DNA from: Dehalococcoidia bacterium
Lineage (GTDB): Bacteria > Chloroflexota > Dehalococcoidia > GIF9 > UBA5629
NCBI GenBank assembly: GCA_028715025.1
Contig: JAQTLG010000019.1
Location: forward strand, 1-12,182
DNA length: 12,182 bases
Direction of reading: 5' to 3'
The translations under genes and the position numbers were made by a program. Under the pieces are notes generated by a model. It was given only the letters and a program-made list of their open reading frames with translations. It searched no databases and was not told the DNA's origin. Numbering within the stretch: the first letter of the stretch is position 1; every line of letters starts with the position of its first letter. Positions 1 to 7,091 of the stretch are shown piece after piece.

Positions 1-173
1 ATCTTTCTGACGGCTTCACGAACCGCATCCTTATCAAGGGGGCCCGTGGCAAGGATGCCCATACCGCCCGCATTGGAAACCGCAGCCACCATCTCGGGAA
101 CGCTGATCCAGCTCATACCTGATAAAAAGATCGGGTACTGGATCCCCAACATCTCCGTGATTCTTGTTTTCAA
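1..173 (-). CDS. Nitronate monooxygenase / FabK-like FMN flavoprotein (N-terminal part only)
   Basis: The first 57 residues of a gene that runs off the left edge. The start is a TTG at 173-171, chosen because AGGAGG lies 6 nt upstream; an internal ATG at 152 has a poorer site. The protein opens with residues reading GIQYPIFLSGMSWIS, followed by VAAVSNAGGMGIL. This is the typical N-terminal FMN-barrel signature of the 2-nitropropane dioxygenase / nitronate monooxygenase / FabK enoyl-ACP reductase superfamily. These cytoplasmic flavoproteins oxidise nitronates or reduce enoyl thioesters; members next to acyl-CoA genes often have unknown substrates. The gene follows the TetR gene by 35 bp on the same strand and is probably the last visible gene of the operon. 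The family is clear, but the catalytic residues lie outside the window, so the reaction cannot be chosen. Confidence 0.8.
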   Translation of the reverse strand, partial: MKTRITEMLGIQYPIFLSGMSWISVPEMVAAVSNAGGMGILATGPLDKDAVREAVRK

Positions 174-208
174 TTGATTCCTCCTGATATATTTATGTAA
201 AATACGTC

Positions 209-880
209 TCAATCTTTGAGCAATCTGTCGATGCCCCCCAGCATGTATGAAATGGACTTCCGGGCCAGGGCATCGATGTCAGCGGGATGATCCTGCCAGA
301 GGAAATAATGGAAGGCGATCCTTTCAAATATCCCGACTATGCATACGGCGATCAGCTCGGGCTTGGAGTCGTCAACCAGATCGATTCCCTGTTCTCTGCT
401 TATCTGTACGAACGCCTCCTTTATATCCTGGGTTACTTTTGTGAACACCTGCCTGCGCTGTTCTTCGACCTCGGTGCTCTGCCCAACTGATTCCCTGAAA
501 AAGATCGCCAGCCACTCGGGATGGCCACCGCAGAAATCTTTTAAAAATGCAATTGAGATATTCCTGAAGCTGTCCAGGGAATAACCGCTTTTTCTGAACT
601 CATCGCCCAGCAACTGCCGCAGCTGATGCCCGATCTCCTGCATCAGCTTGATAAGTAAATCTTCTTTGTTCTTGAAGTAGATATATACAGAGCCGGTGGA
701 AACCTCGGAAGCATCAGCGATTTCCTCAATGCTGGTCTGATGGTAACCCTTCTCGGCAAAGAGAAGCTTAGCCGCCCTGAGAATGGTGTTGTAGCGCTGT
801 TCTTTCTCTCTCAGCCGCCGCAATGCGCTGCGTGACAGCGTGATTTGCTGCCCGTTCGATTTCGTCATATCAAGTTTCAC
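209..880 (-). CDS. TetR/AcrR-family transcriptional regulator
   Basis: A 223-residue protein, normal for TetR regulators. Residues about 29-80 form the N-terminal DNA-binding domain: the first helix includes ILRAAKLLFAEKGY, and the helix-turn-helix follows with TSIEEIADASEVSTGSVYIY then FKNKEDLL. The remaining helical part is the poorly conserved ligand-binding and dimer domain. The start used is GTG at 880; an in-frame ATG at 868 would remove four residues, and neither has a strong Shine-Dalgarno site. The gene sits 61 bp after the acyl-CoA dehydrogenase and 35 bp before the flavoprotein gene, inside the operon. By family habit, and by analogy with AtuR and other regulators of acyl-CoA catabolism, it probably represses this operon and is released by an acyl-CoA or acid intermediate. 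That role is inference. Confidence 0.9.
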   Translation of the reverse strand: MKLDMTKSNGQQITLSRSALRRLREKEQRYNTILRAAKLLFAEKGYHQTSIEEIADASEVSTGSVYIYFKNKEDLLIKLMQEIGHQLRQLLGDEFRKSGYSLDSFRNISIAFLKDFCGGHPEWLAIFFRESVGQSTEVEEQRRQVFTKVTQDIKEAFVQISREQGIDLVDDSKPELIAVCIVGIFERIAFHYFLWQDHPADIDALARKSISYMLGGIDRLLKD

Positions 881-889
881 TGTTACGGT

Positions 890-900
890 AATGAGACATT
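890..900. promoter_or_regulatory. Short dyad just upstream of the TetR gene (candidate operator)
   Basis: The sequence AATGAGACATT is a perfect 4-bp inverted repeat (AATG/CATT) around a 3-bp centre, 10 bp upstream of the GTG start of the TetR gene. Auto-regulating TetR proteins often bind dyads in this position, but their operators are normally longer. The same sequence does not recur at the main operon promoter. Weak candidate. Confidence 0.2.
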
Positions 901-941
901 GCGAAGGAACATTTTAACAGTTATCATCCCTGCAGAAAATA

Positions 942-2078
942 TTAAAAGCCCTCAATCCGTGAGACGATCTCGAGCATGACTTCGTCCGCGCCGCCGCCGA
1001 TGGACATGACCCGGACGTCCCGGAAATAGCGCGAAATGAGCGTTTCGTTCATTAACCCCATCCCGCCGAACATCTGAAGACACCCTGTGGCAACCTCGGA
1101 GATCAGCTGTCCCGCCAGCAGTTTGCCCATGGAGACTTCCCGCGTAGCGTCGCGGTCTTCCATCTTCAACCGGACGATATGGTAGGTCAGCTGTCTCAGT
1201 GCTTCATTCCTGGTAATCCAGTCTGCCAGTCTGTGCCTCAAGACCTGCTTCGTTATCAAGGGTTTGCCGAACACTATACGCTGGCGAATATAGTCCACGG
1301 TCATGGCGATCATATCCTGTACGGCCGAACAGGTCCCGGGCAGCACGGCAAACCTCTCATGCTGGAACTGCTTCATCTGGATGATGAACCCCTCTCTGTC
1401 GTCGCCGATCAGGTTTTCCGCAGGCACCTTGACATCGTCGAAAAAGAGCTCTGCCGTATCGCTGCTCCAGAGTCCGATTTTATCCAGCTTCTTGCTCACC
1501 TGAAAACCTTTAAGATTGGTCGGTACCACGAAGAGCCCGAAGGAATGGTATCCTTCTCCCTCATCGGTCCTGGCAAGCAGTGTGAGGAAATCCGCCTGTA
1601 CCCCGTTGGTGATGAACGTCTTCGATCCGTTCAGCAGGTAGTAGTCGCCTTTCTTGACCGCCCTGGACTTCATGGCACGGACATCGGATCCCGCATCCGG
1701 CTCGGTCACGGCAATGGCACAGACCATATCTCCGGCGATGGCCGGCTTCAGATAGGTCTCCTTGAGATACTCGCTCCCGGTAGCCGCGATCGCCGGTGTG
1801 GCCATGTTCGTCTGGACGGCGATGGCCGTTGAAACACCCATGCCCTTGATGTGCCCGATCTCTTCGAGCATGACCGTCTCGAACCAGTAATCCAGTCCCC
1901 CTCCACCGTATTTGGGATCGTAGCGGATGCCCAGGAATCCGAGATCGCCCATCTTCTTGAAAAGCTCGTGCAGGGGTGCTGTTGTCTTCTCCCACTCATT
2001 CATGTGGGGATTGATCTCTTTATCGACAAACTTCTTTATCGATGCCCTGAAAGCATCGTGCGTCTCGTTGAAATACAT
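942..2078 (-). CDS. Acyl-CoA dehydrogenase (AtuD / isovaleryl-CoA dehydrogenase-like)
   Basis: A 378-residue FAD-dependent acyl-CoA dehydrogenase, the usual length. It oxidises an acyl-CoA to the trans-2-enoyl-CoA and passes electrons to ETF. Visible signatures are AVTEPDAGSDV at 123-133 and GSKTFITNG at 151-159 in the FAD/substrate middle domain. In the C-terminal domain are RQRIVFGKPL near 265-274, QMFGGMG at 335-341 and RDVRVMSIGGGADEVM at 353-368. The C-terminal position that carries the catalytic Glu of medium- and short-chain enzymes (YEGT-type motif) is Gly here. Instead Glu241, in the QHERF motif, matches the helix-G Glu used by isovaleryl- and long-chain acyl-CoA dehydrogenases. This points to a branched or bulky substrate, as for citronellyl-CoA dehydrogenase AtuD. 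An AAAAGGAG site precedes the ATG. The gene lies 43 bp after the ligase gene. Confidence 0.93.
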   Translation of the reverse strand: MYFNETHDAFRASIKKFVDKEINPHMNEWEKTTAPLHELFKKMGDLGFLGIRYDPKYGGGGLDYWFETVMLEEIGHIKGMGVSTAIAVQTNMATPAIAATGSEYLKETYLKPAIAGDMVCAIAVTEPDAGSDVRAMKSRAVKKGDYYLLNGSKTFITNGVQADFLTLLARTDEGEGYHSFGLFVVPTNLKGFQVSKKLDKIGLWSSDTAELFFDDVKVPAENLIGDDREGFIIQMKQFQHERFAVLPGTCSAVQDMIAMTVDYIRQRIVFGKPLITKQVLRHRLADWITRNEALRQLTYHIVRLKMEDRDATREVSMGKLLAGQLISEVATGCLQMFGGMGLMNETLISRYFRDVRVMSIGGGADEVMLEIVSRIEGF

Positions 2079-2121
2079 TGATTATTCTCCTTTTCTCTCG
2101 ACGGGATTTGGTGAGCTGCGC

Positions 2122-3819
2122 TTATCTGAGCGCCTTTTTATCCACTTTGCCCACAGCGGTAAGGGGCAACGCCTCCATAAATACGATCATTTTGGGAACT
2201 TTGTAGGGCGCCAGGTTTTCCTTGCAGTATTCGAGTATATCTTTTTTAACCTGTTCCTGATCCTTTGCCTGCGCATCCTTGGTGAGCTGGATGACAGCTT
2301 TCACGATCTGGCTGTCGGGACGGTCCGGGTTGACTATCCCTACGATCGCGCAAGACTCAACTGCCGGTTGTTCGCTGAGCACTTCCTCCACCTCGCGTGA
2401 GAACACTTTGTATCCCCCTACGATAAGCATGTCTTTTGTCCTGTCGGCGATGTAGAAGTATCCGTCCTCGTCCATACGCGCCACATCCCCGGTATAGAGC
2501 CACTTCTCATTACCCAATTCGCGCAGGGTATTGTCCGTCTCTTCCGGCTTGTTGTAATAACCTTTCATCACCTGGGGCCCGTGAACGATGATCTCGCCGA
2601 CTTCACCCAGCGCGACCTCTTTCTTTCCGGTTTCCACATCGACAAGCTTGACTAGGGTGCTCTGGAGGGGAACCCCCACAGAGCCGATCTTCTTCTTCCC
2701 CTTTAAGGGATTCAGCGTGATGATCGGGCTTGCTTCGGTCATCCCGTAGAGTTCTACCACTTTACCCAGGCCCACGATAGACTCGAGCGCATTAATCGCT
2801 TCTTTGGAAAAAGGCGATGCGCCGGAAATGCAGGCCTTACAGGAAGAGAAATCGATCCTGGAAAACGCCGGGTCATCCATCAGCATCTGGTAGAGAGAAG
2901 GGACCATGAGCATCATCATCGGAGGGTGCTCCGAGATCTCTTTACATATATTCTTGGTGTTCCTGGGGTCAGGGATCAGGCACTGGGTGAAGGCCAGCGA
3001 CATGGAGACCATGCCGAAATAGAGTCCCGCCATGTGGAAGAAGGGGAAGCCGGAGCAGACGGTGCCGCCGTCCATCTGGAGATCGAGCCACTGTTTTCCC
3101 TGTGTGAGATTGGAAACCATATTCCAATGAGTGAGGACCGCGCCCTTGGGAGTGCCGGTAGTGCCGCCGGTATACTGTATGAGACAGGTATCATCGAGCT
3201 TAACGGACGGCCTGGAAATATCGGGCAAAGTATTCGCGATAAGGTCTTTGAAAGATATCACCTCTTTTCCCGTGATCGGCTCCACTTTTCCGGAGGGAAT
3301 CTTCTTCAATAATTTGCCCAGGACGCGCTTGAGCGGAGGAAGATAGTCCGCAATATTGGTTGTAACGATACATTTAACGTTTGGAATATCGTTTTTAATC
3401 TTCTGCACACGGTTTTCATAGATCGCATCCAGCGTTACCAGCACGCTGGCGCCTGCATCATTCAACTGGTAGGCCATCTCCTTCGGCGTGAGAAGGGGAG
3501 AGACGCCGGTGACCACGCATCCGGCTCGCAGAGCCCCTGCCAGGGCGATCAGATACTGAGGGAGGTTGGGAAGATTGATGCCCACCACATCACCCGGATT
3601 GCATCCCTGTTTGCGAATGTATGAAGCGAATCTCATCGAGAGTCTGTCCAGCTCTTTATAGGTGAATGCGACCCCCAGAAAATGGAAGGCCACCACCTCC
3701 GGCCGGAATTTCAGACCCCTCTCCAGCATATCCACGTATGTCTCATCCACGGCTTTTATCTCAGCGCTTAACGGTGGATCGTACCACTTGACCCAGGGTT
3801 TTTCATCGTATACTGTCAT
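2122..3819 (-). CDS. AMP-forming acyl-CoA ligase (FadD / AtuH-like)
   Basis: A 565-residue member of the ANL adenylating family, full length. It activates a carboxylic acid with ATP to an acyl-adenylate and transfers it to CoA. Motifs in order are: the P-loop YTGGTTGTPKG at 216-226; YGMTEAS at 358-364; YTGD at 442-445, whose Asp binds the ribose; the hinge region DRTKDMLIVGGYKV at 459-472; and the C-terminal catalytic Lys558 in AVGKVDKK. No signal peptide or membrane segment is evident. The start is well supported by AAAGGAGGT 6 nt upstream of the ATG. The gene lies 72 bp after the AtuA gene and 43 bp before the acyl-CoA dehydrogenase, so it probably supplies that enzyme's substrate. The N-terminal half resembles medium/long-chain ligases, but chain length and branching cannot be read from sequence alone. 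Confidence 0.93.
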   Translation of the reverse strand: MTVYDEKPWVKWYDPPLSAEIKAVDETYVDMLERGLKFRPEVVAFHFLGVAFTYKELDRLSMRFASYIRKQGCNPGDVVGINLPNLPQYLIALAGALRAGCVVTGVSPLLTPKEMAYQLNDAGASVLVTLDAIYENRVQKIKNDIPNVKCIVTTNIADYLPPLKRVLGKLLKKIPSGKVEPITGKEVISFKDLIANTLPDISRPSVKLDDTCLIQYTGGTTGTPKGAVLTHWNMVSNLTQGKQWLDLQMDGGTVCSGFPFFHMAGLYFGMVSMSLAFTQCLIPDPRNTKNICKEISEHPPMMMLMVPSLYQMLMDDPAFSRIDFSSCKACISGASPFSKEAINALESIVGLGKVVELYGMTEASPIITLNPLKGKKKIGSVGVPLQSTLVKLVDVETGKKEVALGEVGEIIVHGPQVMKGYYNKPEETDNTLRELGNEKWLYTGDVARMDEDGYFYIADRTKDMLIVGGYKVFSREVEEVLSEQPAVESCAIVGIVNPDRPDSQIVKAVIQLTKDAQAKDQEQVKKDILEYCKENLAPYKVPKMIVFMEALPLTAVGKVDKKALR

Positions 3820-3891
3820 CTAACAACCTCCTTTCCCGCAGGGCGGCTTCTTGCCCCCCGGCGATATTTTATCCACGATGAACTATATTAA

Positions 3892-5667
3892 TTAGTGAAC
3901 GATAGACTCCGGCGCCTCGATAACCCTGGCGCGCAGGTACTCGCCCAGGGTCTTGGCCTGGGGATCGCTTCTCAACGATGCGGCCACGCCTTCACCGAGG
4001 ACGCCCCTGATATAAAAGTTGACGGCGTACAGGTTGGGAAATTCGTAGCGTTCGATTTCATATTTACTCATGTCTTTGAGCAGTTCCTTCAGTTTGTTAA
4101 CTGTCAGGAACTCTCTGAGAAATGCATATGACTCGGGCGTTTTTCCCCAGACGCCGAGATTGGCATTGCCCCCCTTGTCTCCGGAGCGGGTCGCATAGAT
4201 ACGGCCGAAGGGTATTTTTACCTTTTTACCCGCCGGCACAGGTGTCACCGCTACTTTCTGCACTTGAGGAGGCTTCACCGCAGCCCCGGTCGGGGTAAAA
4301 CCGACGGAAAACTCGTCGCCGTTAATCATAATCTTCTGGGTAATGCGGCTTTGTGGAATGAGCGCAGGCCAGTGGATGATCGCCATCGTCCCTTTGGCCG
4401 GGGGGGCCGTTAGGGTGAAACCCGGGATGTTTGCCAGCGCGAGCCCGATGACCGTCGAAGAAAACCTGTCGACCTTCTTCTGGTCGCGGTCCATGACGGA
4501 TATCCGCAGGTAGGCAAAGGCCTCTTCATTGATCTCGGGATCGTCCCTGTTGGACCGGCTAAGCTGTACATCTTCAAGGGCGTACTGCCCTCTCCCTCCA
4601 AGGCTGTCGAAGACTGCATCCTCGACTATTTTGGCCTTTTTTTCGATGTCGAGACCGGTAAGTACAACGGTCGTGGAATTCCTGTACCCTCCCAGGCAAT
4701 TGATACACACCTTGGTGGTTTCAGGGGGTGGGGCGCCCAGCACGCCGGATATGCGGACGCGGTCGGGCGCTTCCTGAGATATTTTAATGGTATCGAAGCG
4801 GGCCGAAACATCAGGAGTCAAATAGCTTGGGTCCTTGACCTCATAGAGGAGTTGCGCCTTCACGGTGTCCACGGAAACGAGGCCTCCCGTGCCGGGATGC
4901 TTGGTGATGACCGACGATCCATCGGCGGATATCTCGGCTATGGGATACCCGACCTTGAGGAACGAAGGTACCTCATCGAAGAATGAATAATTCCCGCCCG
5001 TGGCCTGGGCTGCGCACTCAACGATGTGCCCGGCCACCGCTGAGCCGGCAAGCTTATCCCAGTCATCGCGCTTCCACCCGAACCACCAGGCCGCAGGCCC
5101 CATTACCAGCGAGGCGTCGGCCACGCGGCCGCTCACCACGATATCGGCGCCTCTTTCAAGGGCCTCGGCAATGCCCCATCCCCCGAGATAGGCATTTGCG
5201 GTGATAGGCACCAGGCCACCGTCTTTGAGAGAGATACCTTTATCAAGGTGAACCAGGGACTCTCCTGCCTCCTGCAGTTCAGCGATCCGCGCCATGAGAT
5301 CATCCCCCTCGATGCAGGTGATCCTGGGATGCAGCCCCAATTTCTCGGCTATCTTGCGAAGCTCCACTGCCAGCCCTTTGGGATTCAATCCGCCTGCGTT
5401 GGATACTACCTTGATCTTTTTATCGAGGCATTCTCCCATAATCTCTTCCATCTGTTTGAGGAAGGTCGGGGTATATCCCGCCTCGGGGTTCTTCATTTTC
5501 AGCCGGAAGAGCAGCGCCATGGTGAGCTCCGCCAGGTAATCACCGGTAAGGACATCAATGGGACCTCCCCGCACCATCTCAGCGGCCGCGGACAGCCGGT
5601 CTCCGAAGAAGCCGCTGCAAGTGGCAATAATGATTTTGTTTTTCCCCTTTCTGTTCTCAGAGCTCAT
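3892..5667 (-). CDS. atuA: AtuA-family protein: DUF1446 domain plus AtuA-like ferredoxin-fold C-terminal domain
   Basis: A 591-residue protein, about the size of Pseudomonas AtuA. Residues about 10-455 form the DUF1446 domain, starting with the glycine-rich IIIATCSGFFGDR, then DVLTGDYLAE, VVSNAGGLNPKGLA and DIVVSGRVADASLVMGPAAW, all typical of the family. Residues about 487-580 form the C-terminal AtuA-like domain, with the hallmark RSGDKGGNANLGV at 494-506. AtuA is needed for growth on acyclic terpenes in Pseudomonas, but its chemical role is unknown. A GGGAGGAG site precedes the ATG. The gene sits between the hydratase (52 bp upstream) and the ligase (72 bp downstream). In some relatives the two domains are separate proteins; here they are fused. 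Family assignment is firm; any enzymatic role would be a guess. Confidence 0.9.
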   Translation of the reverse strand: MSSENRKGKNKIIIATCSGFFGDRLSAAAEMVRGGPIDVLTGDYLAELTMALLFRLKMKNPEAGYTPTFLKQMEEIMGECLDKKIKVVSNAGGLNPKGLAVELRKIAEKLGLHPRITCIEGDDLMARIAELQEAGESLVHLDKGISLKDGGLVPITANAYLGGWGIAEALERGADIVVSGRVADASLVMGPAAWWFGWKRDDWDKLAGSAVAGHIVECAAQATGGNYSFFDEVPSFLKVGYPIAEISADGSSVITKHPGTGGLVSVDTVKAQLLYEVKDPSYLTPDVSARFDTIKISQEAPDRVRISGVLGAPPPETTKVCINCLGGYRNSTTVVLTGLDIEKKAKIVEDAVFDSLGGRGQYALEDVQLSRSNRDDPEINEEAFAYLRISVMDRDQKKVDRFSSTVIGLALANIPGFTLTAPPAKGTMAIIHWPALIPQSRITQKIMINGDEFSVGFTPTGAAVKPPQVQKVAVTPVPAGKKVKIPFGRIYATRSGDKGGNANLGVWGKTPESYAFLREFLTVNKLKELLKDMSKYEIERYEFPNLYAVNFYIRGVLGEGVAASLRSDPQAKTLGEYLRARVIEAPESIVH

Positions 5668-5719
5668 GGCAGTTCTCCTCCCTTTGCGTGTATATACTGT
5701 TATGCAGGCGTAACAGCCT

Positions 5720-6490
5720 CTATTTCCCCGTGAATTTGGGCGGCCGCTTCTCGATAAAGGCGGTTATTCCCTCTTTGGCGTCCTCAGTGCCGGCGATGTC
5801 CTTAATCCTCTCCGCCAGATATTGCAGGGACTCCTTCAACGGCATATTCGCCGCTGCGTAGAATGCCTGTTTTCCCATCCTCATGCCGACAGGGCTCTTC
5901 GATGTGAGAATATCGAGCACTTTTTTTACCTCCACATCCAGCTCCCCTGCAGGGACCACTCTGGTGATCAGCCCCATGTTCAGAGCCTCTTGCGCCGTCA
6001 TTCTTTCTCCCAGCAGTATCATTTCCATGGCCTTCTTCTGCAGCACGTTGCGGAAGATGAGCGCGCCGATCATCATAGGCCACAGGCCGACATTGACCTC
6101 GGGCGTACCAAATTTAGAGTCGTCGCTGGCGATGACGATATCGCAGGCCAGCATGAATCCCATACCACCTGCCAGGCAGAACCCCTTGATCCGTGCAACG
6201 GTCGGTTTGGGAAAGCTCACGATACGGTTCAGCAGGTCGGCATAGCTGGCGAAGATATCCAATCCGCCCGTATTGACCCCGGCGCTGAGCTGCGCACCGG
6301 TGCAGAAGGCCTTGTCCCCCGCGCCGGTGACCATCAGCGCACGGATATTTACGTCTTTTTCCGCCTCGTCCAGATATTGATGGAACAGAGCCAGCGCCTC
6401 CGGAGTTATAGCGTTTCTCTGCTGTTCCCTGTTGATGGTGATATATCCCACACCCTCTTCGATGCGGTAAAGCAAGTGTCGGTCTTCCAT
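5720..6490 (-). CDS. Enoyl-CoA hydratase/isomerase (crotonase) family protein, AtuE-like
   Basis: A 256-residue crotonase-fold protein of normal length. The two backbone NH oxyanion-hole segments are AFCTGAQL at 61-68 and GFCLAGGMGF at 103-112, followed by ACDIVIASDDSKFGTPEVNVG. Against rat mitochondrial hydratase, the second catalytic Glu (Glu164) is present as Glu131. The first (Glu144) falls on Gly111. A classical two-Glu hydratase mechanism is therefore not assured; one-acid crotonases include isomerases and some specialised hydratases. The operon suggests it acts on the carboxylated enoyl-CoA (glutaconyl-CoA type), as AtuE does on isohexenylglutaconyl-CoA. AAGGAGGT lies 4 nt upstream of the ATG. 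It follows the biotin carrier gene by 51 bp. Confidence 0.9.
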   Translation of the reverse strand: MEDRHLLYRIEEGVGYITINREQQRNAITPEALALFHQYLDEAEKDVNIRALMVTGAGDKAFCTGAQLSAGVNTGGLDIFASYADLLNRIVSFPKPTVARIKGFCLAGGMGFMLACDIVIASDDSKFGTPEVNVGLWPMMIGALIFRNVLQKKAMEMILLGERMTAQEALNMGLITRVVPAGELDVEVKKVLDILTSKSPVGMRMGKQAFYAAANMPLKESLQYLAERIKDIAGTEDAKEGITAFIEKRPPKFTGK

Positions 6491-6541
6491 CTTTTACCTC
6501 CTTGTATTAATATCTCGCGCTTATGAAAGGACTGCAACGGA

Positions 6542-7063
6542 CTACTGATTCTGAGGCTCCGTGTCCCGATCGATATCGATTAATATCTGTCCGGGCATCA
6601 CCTTTTCCCCCTCGGTGACATTAACCGCTCTCACCTTGCCGTCAGTGGGTGCGGATAGAGTTGTCTCCATCTTCATGGACGAGACGACGATCACGCTGTC
6701 TCCTTGTTTTACGCTGTCGCCCGGGGAAACGAGTATCCTGACCACCACCGCGGGCATGGGCGGGGTGACCTCCTGCGGCATGACCTGGTCTCTTTTCTTT
6801 CCCCTGGAACGGCTGTCAGGGGCATCGGCGTCACCAATGTAATAGGAGATACCCCTGATCACCACCATCTTGGTATTCCCGTCACGGGCAATGAACACAT
6901 TCAGCGGACAGCCGTCTACCACGAGGTATTGGTGATATTCCGAGATAGCCGTATATTCGATGTCGACAATACGGCCGTCGCGGGAAAGGGCAATACCGTG
7001 GTCTCCCTTCTTCTCAGCGTGAAAGGAGATCACATTTTCATCAAGCTTAAGCCGGTAATCCAT
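6542..7063 (-). CDS. Biotin carboxyl carrier protein with BT-like N-terminal domain
   Basis: A 173-residue protein. Residues about 100-165 are a biotinyl (lipoyl-like) domain with the modification motif SSMKMET; Lys131 is the expected biotin attachment site. Residues 1-78 are short beta strands like the BT domain of methylcrotonyl-, geranyl- and propionyl-CoA carboxylase alpha subunits, and a charged linker at about 79-95 follows. It thus looks like the C-terminal third of a normally fused alpha subunit, encoded as its own gene. It carries carboxybiotin from the biotin carboxylase to the carboxyltransferase. The ATG at 7063 is the only reasonable start, because the hexamer repeat directly upstream reads TGA in this frame. 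No strong Shine-Dalgarno site is visible, so translation may depend on the preceding gene, whose stop is 26 bp away. Confidence 0.9.
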   Translation of the reverse strand: MDYRLKLDENVISFHAEKKGDHGIALSRDGRIVDIEYTAISEYHQYLVVDGCPLNVFIARDGNTKMVVIRGISYYIGDADAPDSRSRGKKRDQVMPQEVTPPMPAVVVRILVSPGDSVKQGDSVIVVSSMKMETTLSAPTDGKVRAVNVTEGEKVMPGQILIDIDRDTEPQNQ

Positions 7064-7091
7064 ATCTCAATCTCAATTTCAATCTCAATCT
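7064..7091. repeat. Tandem hexamer repeat between biotin carboxylase and carrier genes
   Basis: Four full copies and a partial fifth of a 6-bp unit, ATCTCA on the plus strand (TGAGAT on the minus strand), with one copy changed to ATTTCA. It fills the whole gap between the two genes, overlapping the TAG stop of the biotin carboxylase by 2 bp and ending at the base before the carrier ATG. On the minus strand two frames of the repeat are open (Ile-Glu, Leu-Arg) and the third reads TGA. Copy number could change by slippage without altering either protein, but it would change the spacing upstream of the carrier start. Confidence 0.9.

Noticed and set aside
1179..1832. Plus-strand open frame (217 codons)
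   Set aside because: Antisense to the acyl-CoA dehydrogenase, whose motifs span the same bases.
5822..6526. Long plus-strand open frame (234 codons)
   Set aside because: Antisense to the crotonase gene, which has clear family motifs; the frame has His/Arg-rich shadow composition and no ribosome site.
7064..7091. CRISPR-like or protein-coding Ile-Ser repeat on the plus strand
   Set aside because: The 6-bp unit has no spacers, and the Ile-Ser reading belongs to an antisense shadow frame.
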